From Chloroflexota bacterium (GTDB lineage Bacteria > Chloroflexota > Anaerolineae > J102): a stretch of DNA of 5,091 nt. The position numbers and the translations under genes are program-made. Positions 1 to 5,091 of this stretch are shown here, one piece after another; the stretch's first letter is position 1, and every line of letters starts with the position of its first letter. The notes below the pieces were generated by a model. That model was not told where the DNA came from. It made no database searches and worked only from the letters and a program-made list of their open reading frames with translations. The DNA is taken from positions 1-5,091 of the forward strand of contig JAADFV010000197.1 in NCBI GenBank assembly GCA_013152695.1. The letters are read 5' to 3'.

Positions 1-98
1 CTTCAGGGCCTCCGGCGAGTACGTCCCTCAGTGCCGTGAGTGATTGAATTCTTCCTGCACTTACCTCATTGTTCCGCTCTCGTGATAGGAAAATTGAT
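1..98. other. Unassigned window edge, possible 3' tail of an upstream gene
   Basis: No gene can be assigned here. The second forward frame reads 13 codons (ending YVPQCRE) before a TGA at 41-43, which could be the last part of a + strand gene starting outside the window. The other two forward frames also close within the first 45 bases, so the choice is not secure. Positions 44-98 show no open frame, no strong hairpin and no T-run that would mark a terminator. An open frame that starts at 69 overlaps the real gene at 187 in another frame and has an unlikely composition, so it is not called. Confidence 0.2.
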
Positions 99-127
99 TT
101 GACAGTCCTATGGTTTTTAAGTACATT
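99..127 (+). promoter_or_regulatory. Sigma70-type promoter for the 187-777 gene
   Basis: A perfect -35 box TTGACA lies at 99-104. It is followed after exactly 17 nt by TACATT at 122-127, which matches the -10 consensus at four of six positions, including the first two and the last. Transcription would begin near 133-135 and leave a leader of about 52 nt before the ATG at 187. No operator-like inverted repeat is evident around it. The match and spacing are good, but promoter use is inferred from the sequence only. Confidence 0.5.
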
Positions 128-173
128 GAGCAAAACCACCCGTTCACAAAAGTCTCGCCTGCCCGTAATTCCT

Positions 174-179
174 GAAGGA
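174..179 (+). promoter_or_regulatory. Ribosome binding site for the 187-777 gene
   Basis: GAAGGA lies 7 nt before the ATG at 187. This spacing supports the 187 start. Confidence 0.6.
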
Positions 180-186
180 TCATTCC

Positions 187-777
187 ATGAGAAACAGATC
201 AAAACAAGTTGTGTATTTAGTGCTCTCTCTGGCAACCCTGTTGGCCGGCTATGTCTATCTTCGCTACGCCTACCGGGTCACTGACAGCACGCCTTTCACG
301 CAAGAAATTGTGCTAACAATTCTCGGCACGGTGGCGACGATATTCATTACGGCCTTGCTTTTGAACAAACAGACCGCCGTCGAGATCGAAAAAGAGCAAA
401 ATATCAAATATCTCGAGCTCAAGACCAATACGTACGAAAAATTACTCGATTTGTTGCAAGAAATGTCGCTTCTTGACAGGTTTACAAATGCCGAGCTCGT
501 CAAGATGCAGTTTTTGACGCATAGGCTGGCTATTATTGCCTCTCCGGAAGTCTTGCATGAGTATCAATCTTTCCTGGATGTTATTTCGAGAATTTCCAGT
601 GATAGCAGCTTTAGTGGAGATACCGATCAATTGCATGAGGCATTGGCGAAATTGACCATTCAGATACGGCGGGACCTGATCGCTGATGATCCGCGCTCGA
701 GTTTTACGCAAAAGCAAATCAGTCACATAATTACCAGCAATTCAAGCGAGTCGGCTGAAATCATTGGCGATGAATAG
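187..777 (+). CDS. Two-helix membrane protein of unknown function
   Basis: I do not recognise an established family. The 196-residue product starts with a short basic stretch (RNRSK). It then has a hydrophobic helix at about 8-25, a short outer loop, and a second helix at about 41-59. The rest, about 135 residues, should lie in the cytoplasm. It opens with a charged helical stretch at 61-98 (EIEKEQ...ELKTNTYEKLLDLL) that could form a coiled coil, continues helical to about 135, has a Ser/Gly/Asp-rich loop near 136-146 and another helix at about 147-165, and ends in a polar tail. There are no catalytic motifs or cysteines. Membrane-anchored hypothetical proteins with a similar layout are scattered through environmental bacteria, as I recall. 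The ATG at 187 is preceded by a fitting ribosome binding site and promoter, so the gene probably has its own transcript. My count gives about 45% G+C for 181-780, against about 57% in the first half of the next gene, which may mean separate ancestry or relaxed selection. It is probably a real gene; the function is open. Confidence 0.75.
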   Translation: MRNRSKQVVYLVLSLATLLAGYVYLRYAYRVTDSTPFTQEIVLTILGTVATIFITALLLNKQTAVEIEKEQNIKYLELKTNTYEKLLDLLQEMSLLDRFTNAELVKMQFLTHRLAIIASPEVLHEYQSFLDVISRISSDSSFSGDTDQLHEALAKLTIQIRRDLIADDPRSSFTQKQISHIITSNSSESAEIIGDE

Positions 778-821
778 ATCCGGGGACGTCCAATAAGGCC
801 GATCATCACAACGGCTACGTT

Positions 822-873
822 GGCAGCCCGGTTTCCTGCAGGCAGGGGGCTTGCCTCCTGAGATGGGTTCAGG
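822..873 (+). promoter_or_regulatory. Two adjacent stem-loops in the leader of the radical SAM gene
   Basis: GGCAGCCC (822-829) can pair with GGGCTTGCC (847-855) with one bulged base. The loop contains the palindrome CCTGCAGG (835-842). A second hairpin follows directly: CCTGA (857-861) with TCAGG (869-873). It ends just before the ribosome binding site at 874-878. There is no T-run after either stem, so this is not a standard intrinsic terminator for the upstream gene. It does not match a riboswitch class that I know. It could be a weak terminator, a leader structure that affects translation, or chance. Confidence 0.3.
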
Positions 874-878
874 TAGGA
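874..878 (+). promoter_or_regulatory. Ribosome binding site that fixes the GTG start at 886
   Basis: TAGGA lies 7 nt before the GTG at 886. The in-frame TAG at 874-876 excludes any earlier start, so GTG is the first possible start. The overlapping ATG at 884 is in another frame. Confidence 0.6.
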
Positions 879-885
879 TAGGAAT

Positions 886-1824
886 GTGGCTGAGAATTTT
901 CAACCTGCTTATCTCAAATTGCTTGCTTCTGGCGAACTTGCGGCGCGGGTCAGTGAGGCCTACAAGCATCTTTCTCGTTGCGACGTCTGCGCCTGGGAGT
1001 GCCAGGTTGATCGCGGCGCCGGGGAGCTAGGCGTCTGTCGCACAGGAGAGAAGGCCAGGGTCAGCAGTTATGGCCCTCACATGGGGGAAGAAGACCCTTT
1101 GCGGGGCTGGCGTGGTTCGGGAACAATTTTCTTTGCCCGCTGCAACCTGCACTGCCAGTATTGCCAAAACTACGATATCAGCCAAACCGATGCCGGCTAT
1201 GAGGTCGAGGCGGAGGAACTGGCCGGGATCATGTTAGAGCTACAAAATCACGGCTGCCACAACATCAACTTTGTCTCTCCCAGCCATGTCGTGCCCCAGA
1301 TCTTGGCCGGGGTCTTGATTGCCGCACAAGCAGGCTTGCACATCCCCCTGGTGTACAATACCGGCGGTTATGATTCCCTCGCCATGCTGAAGCTACTCGA
1401 CGGCATCATTGATATTTACATGCCTGATATGAAATACGCCGATGCGGCAATCGCAAAGCGCTTTTCCAAAGTTCGGGATTATCCTCAGGTCAATCAGGCT
1501 GCAATCAAGGAGATGCACCGCCAGGTAGGTGATTTACAGCTTGATGCAAACGGGCTTGCCGTACGAGGTGTTTTGGTGCGTCATCTTGTCTTGCCCGATA
1601 ATCTCGCTGGAACCGAACAGATCGTACGTTTTCTGGCAGAGGAAATTTCCCCCAACACCTATCTCAACCTCATGGATCAATACCGTCCCGCGTATCGTGC
1701 CCATCGTTACCCGGAACTCAATCGCCGCATTACGCGGGCCGAGTACGAGGCCGCCGTTAAAATGGCCCGCGATGCTGGTCTGAATCGACTCGATAAACGT
1801 AAAACGTTTCTTTTTCCCTGGTAA
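886..1824 (+). CDS. Radical SAM protein of the PflX (COG1313) family
   Basis: The 312-residue protein is full length for this family, which is usually annotated as a putative pyruvate formate-lyase activating enzyme; its true reaction is not established. The radical SAM motif CNLHCQYC (Cys86, Cys90, Cys93) would hold the 4Fe-4S cluster that cleaves S-adenosylmethionine to a 5'-deoxyadenosyl radical. It is followed by QNYDISQ, which is typical of COG1313. Other family landmarks are GSGTIFF (77-83), HNINFVSPSHVVPQIL (125-140), VYNTGGYDS (156-164), DIYMPDMKY (176-184) and MDQYRPAY (263-270). An N-terminal cluster of cysteines, Cys32, Cys35, Cys39 and Cys51 (CX2CX3CX11C), could bind a metal or a second Fe-S cluster. 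The protein has no signal peptide or membrane helix, so it should be cytoplasmic. No glycyl radical enzyme lies in the window, so a PflA-like activase role has no support from context. The start is GTG. The gene follows the 187-777 gene by 108 nt without a recognisable promoter of its own and may be co-transcribed with it. Confidence 0.92.
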   Translation: MAENFQPAYLKLLASGELAARVSEAYKHLSRCDVCAWECQVDRGAGELGVCRTGEKARVSSYGPHMGEEDPLRGWRGSGTIFFARCNLHCQYCQNYDISQTDAGYEVEAEELAGIMLELQNHGCHNINFVSPSHVVPQILAGVLIAAQAGLHIPLVYNTGGYDSLAMLKLLDGIIDIYMPDMKYADAAIAKRFSKVRDYPQVNQAAIKEMHRQVGDLQLDANGLAVRGVLVRHLVLPDNLAGTEQIVRFLAEEISPNTYLNLMDQYRPAYRAHRYPELNRRITRAEYEAAVKMARDAGLNRLDKRKTFLFPW

Positions 1825-1830
1825 AAGACA

Positions 1831-2865
1831 TTATCCTACCCCAAAGCGCTTGCGCAATCGATTCCACCCTTGTTGCCTGCTCCATTGCTTCATGCGCCAC
1901 GTGCCGACAATCCCGTACGGCAGGAAGAGAACGATGAGCACATAAATCATTCCCACGAGGAAGCTCGCACTCTCTCCAAACCATTTGTTGAAATAGAAAT
2001 CCATGAATTTGAAAAGCCCCGCCCCCAACATCGCCCCACCCAAGGTGCCAATACCCCCCATGAGCACAATGAGCAGGCCCTCGACCGTAAATCCCAGCCC
2101 AGCCACTTCGGGGCTGACGAGGGGCTGGAAAAGGGTGTAGGCCATACCGACCAGCGCCGCCGTAATGGCGGAAATGGTCAGCGCTACGAGCTTGAAGAGG
2201 ATCGTATCGAATCCCAGCATCTGCGCTCGGTTTTCGTTCTCCCTGGCAGCAATGCACACGCGACCGGTCGGTGAATCGACAAAGCGACGATAGATGAGAT
2301 AAACGGCCACCGCAAAAATCAGCATCAGGTAGTAAAAGCGGAGACGATGGTCGGTCGGATTGATGATATCTGGCCGGGGAATGCCCTGTAAGCCCACATC
2401 CCCACCTGTATACTTCCCCAACTCGCGTGTTTTGATCAAAATATCGAATACGTAGGCCAGCCCTAAGGTGACCAGGGCGAAGGTGATGCCGGAAACGCGT
2501 GCCAGGACAACACCAAACAGCAAAGCCTGGAGAATTCCCAGACCCACCACTGCAGCCAGCGTCGGTAGCAGGCTCCAGCCCAGACTTTTCAGGAGAATGC
2601 CACTTCCGTACGCACCCACGGCAAAGAACATGGCGTGGCCAAAAGAGAGGATGCCAGTAATGCCCAGAAGCAGATCGTAGCTGATGGCGTAGATGGCAAG
2701 AATGAACACCTCGATCATCAGACTCTGGATGAATTTCGACTGGCCCGCAGCGCCGGTCAGCACCCCTTCCATCGTTTGGTTATTGAGCAGCCCAACCAGG
2801 AAAGGCAGTGCAACCAGAAGGAGGACAAGGATGAAAAAGAAGGCGTGGGATCGTAGTCGACTCAT
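1831..2865 (-). CDS. livM: LivM-type ABC transporter permease
   Basis: This is a 344-residue inner-membrane permease of the branched-chain amino acid (HAAT) ABC importer family and should form the channel together with the LivH-like protein encoded just upstream. It has an N-terminal hydrophobic helix at about 8-27 and then the LivM hallmark LLGITGILSFGHAMFFAVGAY at about 66-86. TGGDVGLQGIP lies at about 153-163, and the loop GRVCIAARENENRAQMLGFD at 201-220 is the EAA-like segment that contacts the ATPases. GGIGTLGGAMLGAG lies at 270-283. Further helices lie at about 100-122, 126-145, 178-193, 223-243, 260-285 and 303-321. The tail from about 324 is basic and cytoplasmic. The length is ordinary for the family. 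The ATG at 2865 lies 1 nt after the livH stop and has a strong ribosome binding site inside the livH end. It is the last gene of the operon. Substrate identity (branched-chain amino acids, urea, amides or others) cannot be read from the permease. Confidence 0.93.
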   Translation of the reverse strand: MSRLRSHAFFFILVLLLVALPFLVGLLNNQTMEGVLTGAAGQSKFIQSLMIEVFILAIYAISYDLLLGITGILSFGHAMFFAVGAYGSGILLKSLGWSLLPTLAAVVGLGILQALLFGVVLARVSGITFALVTLGLAYVFDILIKTRELGKYTGGDVGLQGIPRPDIINPTDHRLRFYYLMLIFAVAVYLIYRRFVDSPTGRVCIAARENENRAQMLGFDTILFKLVALTISAITAALVGMAYTLFQPLVSPEVAGLGFTVEGLLIVLMGGIGTLGGAMLGAGLFKFMDFYFNKWFGESASFLVGMIYVLIVLFLPYGIVGTWRMKQWSRQQGWNRLRKRFGVG

Positions 2866-2866
2866 G

Positions 2867-4435
2867 TTACTCCTTTCGTCCGAAGAGACCCTGAGGCATG
2901 ATCAATAACACAATCACCATGAGGAGAACCGTGGAGGCAGGAACCAGGGGTGGGCTTGGTTTGAACGGTTCGTCCATAAAAGGTAAGTGGATACCAATCT
3001 GACCGTATTTGATGATAAACTGCTGCAGTAATCCTACGATTAACGAGCCCACGGCCGCGCCCGGATAGCTGGTCAGCCCGCCGATGGCCAAGGCGATGAG
3101 CGCCGTGAGCAGCACAGTGGCGCCCATGGCATTCGAGAGGCCTGTGGCCGGGGCAGAAAGCACACCGCCCAGCGCTGCCAGGCCCACACCCAGAGCAAAA
3201 ACCAGGGTGAACACCCGTCGCACATTGATGCCCAGAGCCTCGACCATTTCGCTATCCTGCACACCGGCGCGAATAATCATGCCCAAGCGGGTGCGTTTGA
3301 GGATGAGCCAGACTACCACCAGCACGAGCAGGCCCATGAAGATGAGAAAAAGTTCGTTGTAAGTGCGGATGCGTGCTTTCTCACCCCCGATTTCCAGGAT
3401 GATGGTGGAGCAATGGTATTGGAGCCAGCCGCTAATGCTCTCGGCCGGGCAGCCCTCTCCCCGACCGGCAAATAATGCCGGCTTGGGCATGGTAAACCCC
3501 GACCGCCCCCATATCGCCCGTACAAACTCCGTGCCGATGAATGCCAGACCAAAGGTGAGCATGATCTGGTAGAGGGGACGTTCGTACAAGGGTCGGATGA
3601 GAGAGGATTCCATGAGTCCACCCAACCCCAGGCCCGTGAGCATGGTCACGATCACGGCGAAAAGGAACAGCCAGTTGCTGCTCAAATGCAATAACCATTG
3701 GCTGAGAGGTGTATTCACGACGTAGAGGGCGAGGGCCGCAAAAATCAGAAGGAGAAAAATGCCCCCTGCTCGCCGCAAAGCCGTCCGCGAAACAGGGGCG
3801 GTCACTCGTTTTTGCAAGGCAAAGGAGGTGAGGGCCGCACTGAAGAGGATGCTTCCCAAAAGAATGCCCATCCAAATCAACCAGTCATGACTCCCCCTCG
3901 CCGCTTGCACCAGTGCCGGTATCTGCCCTGCCTCGAATGCCTGTGTCCAGACAATTGGGCTCTCGGTGTATTCTTCGGCATGCCAGAGGGCAAGAGGAGC
4001 GCGAGAGAAGGAAAGGAAGAGCGCAGCTATTCCGAGCAAAAGTAGCAGCCAGCCCACCCATTTTCGTGTTCCCCAGCCACCTGGTGCTCGGCTCAGGACC
4101 TGGCCGAGAATTGGTGCCAGGACAAAACCGGCGATGAACAGCAGCAAAGGTGTGGTCAAATCGATCACGACATCAGGGCGCACATAGGCCGTCCAGCCCA
4201 AATAGGCTCCGATCATGAAGAGCGCACCGTGGGCCAGATTGAGCACATCCATGAGACCGAAGATGAGGGAGAACCCGGACGCAACCAGAAAGGTGACCGC
4301 TGCCACGGAGAGTCCACGCAGCATTGTCACCACCCAGTCACGCGTGCTCATGCCCTGGATGGCGAAGAGGAGCAGGAGCGCCAGTACGGCCAGGATCATC
4401 CATTGCGAACGGTTCTTGCGAAAAGAAGAGCGCAT
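2867..4435 (-). CDS. livH: LivH-type ABC transporter permease with a large internal membrane insert
   Basis: This is the second membrane permease of the Liv-type importer. Family landmarks are GFSLIFGLMDVLNLAHGALFMIGAYLG at about 54-80, IRPLYERPLYQIMLTFGLAFI at about 280-300, the cytoplasmic loop RTRLGMIIRAGVQDSEMVEALGIN at 381-404 (EAA-like, ATPase contact), GGVLSAPATGLSNAMG at 423-438, AIGGLTSYPGAAVGSLIVG at about 450-468 and MPQGLFGRKE at the C-terminus. The usual length is about 290-300 residues, but this one has 522. The excess lies between the first conserved block and IRPLYERPLY, at about residues 88-250. It adds hydrophobic helices at about 95-115, 126-143, 186-206 and 224-241, with a polar, Trp/Glu-containing loop at 144-185. 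A probable external loop at about 322-360 has Cys329 and Cys342. UrtB permeases are also long, but by an N-terminal extension, which is not seen here. The ATG at 4435 follows the livF stop by 42 nt and lacks a good ribosome binding site. Met13 and Met29 are possible later starts with no better site, and a helix at 12-28 argues for the first. Confidence 0.9.
   Translation of the reverse strand: MRSSFRKNRSQWMILAVLALLLLFAIQGMSTRDWVVTMLRGLSVAAVTFLVASGFSLIFGLMDVLNLAHGALFMIGAYLGWTAYVRPDVVIDLTTPLLLFIAGFVLAPILGQVLSRAPGGWGTRKWVGWLLLLLGIAALFLSFSRAPLALWHAEEYTESPIVWTQAFEAGQIPALVQAARGSHDWLIWMGILLGSILFSAALTSFALQKRVTAPVSRTALRRAGGIFLLLIFAALALYVVNTPLSQWLLHLSSNWLFLFAVIVTMLTGLGLGGLMESSLIRPLYERPLYQIMLTFGLAFIGTEFVRAIWGRSGFTMPKPALFAGRGEGCPAESISGWLQYHCSTIILEIGGEKARIRTYNELFLIFMGLLVLVVVWLILKRTRLGMIIRAGVQDSEMVEALGINVRRVFTLVFALGVGLAALGGVLSAPATGLSNAMGATVLLTALIALAIGGLTSYPGAAVGSLIVGLLQQFIIKYGQIGIHLPFMDEPFKPSPPLVPASTVLLMVIVLLIMPQGLFGRKE
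2870..2876 (-). promoter_or_regulatory. livM ribosome binding site inside the livH 3' end
   Basis: On the minus strand AAAGGAG is formed by the last two livH codons (AAG GAG) and their flank, 4 nt before the livM ATG. The livH TAA ends 1 nt before that ATG, so livM translation is probably coupled to livH translation. Confidence 0.7.
3686..4174 (-). other. Internal insert region of the LivH-like permease
   Basis: This stretch encodes about residues 88-250 of the 522-residue permease and is the part without a counterpart in a standard LivH of about 295 residues, as judged from recalled family sequences. It holds about four hydrophobic helices, an even number, which would leave the topology of the conserved helices after it unchanged. 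The reading frame is unbroken and G+C-rich like the rest of the gene, so it is not a recent foreign insertion. No known soluble domain is recognised in it. The borders are approximate, because the first of the four helices could instead be the ordinary family helix. Confidence 0.6.
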
Positions 4436-4477
4436 AGGTAGGCTAAGAAAGAGGGTTGAGAAAGGGTAGAGGTCGGA
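4436..4477 (-). promoter_or_regulatory. Pyrimidine-rich livF-livH linker without Shine-Dalgarno sequence
   Basis: Read on the coding (minus) strand, the 42 nt contain 34 pyrimidines, 19 C and only 2 G. No purine-rich ribosome binding site precedes the livH ATG. The linker is exactly 14 codons long, in frame with both genes, and has no start codon, so livH cannot start earlier. C-rich, G-poor RNA of this kind can serve Rho loading or ribosomal protein S1 binding; both readings are inference. Confidence 0.35.
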
Positions 4478-5091
4478 TCAGGCCGCGCCCAGGTAGCGGT
4501 GGATGCTTTCCTCGTCATGCACCAGTTCGGCCATGAGTCCGCTCTTGACGGTACGGCCTTCTTCGATGATGACATAATGTTCAGCCAATTGGCTGGCGAC
4601 GAGGAAATTCTGCTCAACCAGGAGAACGGTGGTTTCAGCAGAAAGAGTGGTGATGGCCTGGATAAGTTGTTCGATGATGACCGGCGCCAGACCTTCACTC
4701 GGTTCGTCGATGAGGAGAAGCTGGTTGTCGGGTACGAGGGCGCGGGCCAGGGCCAGCATTTGTTGTTGGCCACCGGAAAGGTTGGCGCCAGAAAGGTGGA
4801 TCAGGCGTTTGAGATCGGGAAAGAGGTTGAAAATGAGATCGGCCTTGCGCTCCAGATCACCTTTCTGTCGCTCGGAGATTTTCAGATTTTCGTAAACGCT
4901 CAGATCGCGAAAGATAGCACGGTGTTCAGGAACATAGCCAATACCCATCGTCGCAATTTCGTAAGGACGCAATCCCTGAATTTCGCGTCCATCGAACAGG
5001 ATTGTGCCGCGCTTTGGCGGTGTGAGACCGAGGATGGATTTGAGTGTAGTCGTTTTACCGGCACCATTGCGTCCCAAAAGGACGACGATGC
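4478..5091 (-). CDS. livF: LivF-type ABC transporter ATPase, N-terminus outside the window
   Basis: This is one of the two cytoplasmic ATPases that power the Liv-type importer. The 203 visible residues, numbered from the first full codon at 5089, include Walker A GRNGAGKT (6-13), VPEHR (53-57) in place of the Q-loop, the signature LSGGQQQ (104-110), Walker B LLLIDE (124-129) followed by PSEGLAP, and LLVEQN (156-161) at the switch position. The PE.R and VEQN forms are characteristic of LivF rather than LivG, which has a longer insert and a histidine there. Typical LivF proteins have about 235 residues, so roughly 25-35 N-terminal residues are missing beyond the window edge. The TTG at 5077 is a leucine codon inside IVVLLGRNG and is not the start. 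The fragment ends YLGAA before TGA at 4478-4480. The gene is followed by livH and livM in the same direction. A livG partner and a binding protein are not seen and would be expected beyond 5091. Confidence 0.93.
   Translation of the reverse strand, partial: IVVLLGRNGAGKTTTLKSILGLTPPKRGTILFDGREIQGLRPYEIATMGIGYVPEHRAIFRDLSVYENLKISERQKGDLERKADLIFNLFPDLKRLIHLSGANLSGGQQQMLALARALVPDNQLLLIDEPSEGLAPVIIEQLIQAITTLSAETTVLLVEQNFLVASQLAEHYVIIEEGRTVKSGLMAELVHDEESIHRYLGAA

Noticed and set aside
69..284. Open frame of 71 residues on the + strand overlapping the start of the 187-777 gene
   Set aside because: It has no ribosome binding site, a basic, Ser/Thr-rich composition, and overlaps a better-supported gene and its promoter in another frame.
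1795..1815. Perfect AAACGT/ACGTTT inverted repeat followed by C and five T, resembling an intrinsic terminator
   Set aside because: The stem has only two G-C pairs per arm, the loop is 3 nt, and it lies before the stop codon of the radical SAM gene, so termination there would leave mRNA without a stop codon. The composition follows from lysine and phenylalanine codons.
1870..2274. 134-residue + strand open frame opposite livM, and similar long frames opposite livH
   Set aside because: These are shadows of the G+C-rich permease genes; their products are rich in Arg, Pro, His or Ser, with no family resemblance and no ribosome binding sites.
4600..4936. Loss of the Q-loop glutamine and H-loop histidine in the ATPase as a sign of inactivity
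   Set aside because: The PE.R and VEQN variants are normal in the LivF subfamily, and Walker A, Walker B and signature motifs are intact.
4478..5077. TTG at 5077 as the start of a short ATPase
   Set aside because: Upstream codons continue the frame to the window edge as IVVL and belong to the strand just before Walker A, so the gene is cut by the window and not short.
1831..5091. Assignment as a urea transporter (Urt)
   Set aside because: The long LivH-like protein suggested UrtB, but its extra length is internal, and the gene order ATPase-permease-permease does not match urtABCDE. No urease gene is seen, so the general Liv-type name is kept.
1..5091. CRISPR array, insertion sequence, tRNA or direct repeats
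   Set aside because: No regularly spaced repeats, transposase fragments, terminal inverted repeats or tRNA-like cloverleaf were found by eye on either strand.

Overview
The window looks like chromosomal DNA from a free-living bacterium. Codon-level protein similarity, moderately high G+C and the mix of genes (a Liv-type ABC transporter next to a COG1313-type radical SAM protein and a two-helix membrane protein) would fit a Chloroflexota/Anaerolineae-like organism. That placement is an impression from recalled family resemblance and cannot be proven from this sequence. No rRNA, tRNA, CRISPR array, transposase, phage gene or defence system is visible.

Layout. Positions 1-186 are mostly non-coding. 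They may hold the last codons of an upstream gene (stop near 41-43) and contain a good sigma70-like promoter (99-127). On the + strand, 187-777 encodes an unrecognised 196-residue protein with two membrane helices and a long helical cytoplasmic part. A 108-nt gap with two small stem-loops leads to 886-1824 (+), a 312-residue radical SAM protein of the PflX/COG1313 family. It is complete, with the CX3CX2C cluster motif and an additional N-terminal four-cysteine motif. Its stop codon lies only 6 nt from the stop codon of the convergent minus-strand block.

The rest of the window (1831-5091, minus strand) is the 3' part of one operon for a branched-chain amino acid (Liv/HAAT-type) ABC importer. 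It reads, in order of transcription, livF-like ATPase (N-terminus cut off by the window end), livH-like permease and livM-like permease. The two permeases form the membrane channel and the LivF subunit is one of two ATPases that would drive it. The second ATPase (LivG) and the substrate-binding protein (LivK/J) are not in the window and may lie beyond position 5091. The substrate cannot be fixed from these genes; branched-chain amino acids, urea, amides and aromatic acids are all carried by relatives.

The main oddities are these. The LivH-like permease has 522 residues, where about 290-300 is usual, because of an internal insert of roughly 160 residues with about four additional membrane helices. 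The livF-livH linker is G-poor and pyrimidine-rich and lacks a Shine-Dalgarno sequence. The first gene is clearly poorer in G+C than its neighbours. I see no convincing new multi-gene system; the region is mostly ordinary transport and metabolism with a few details worth checking.
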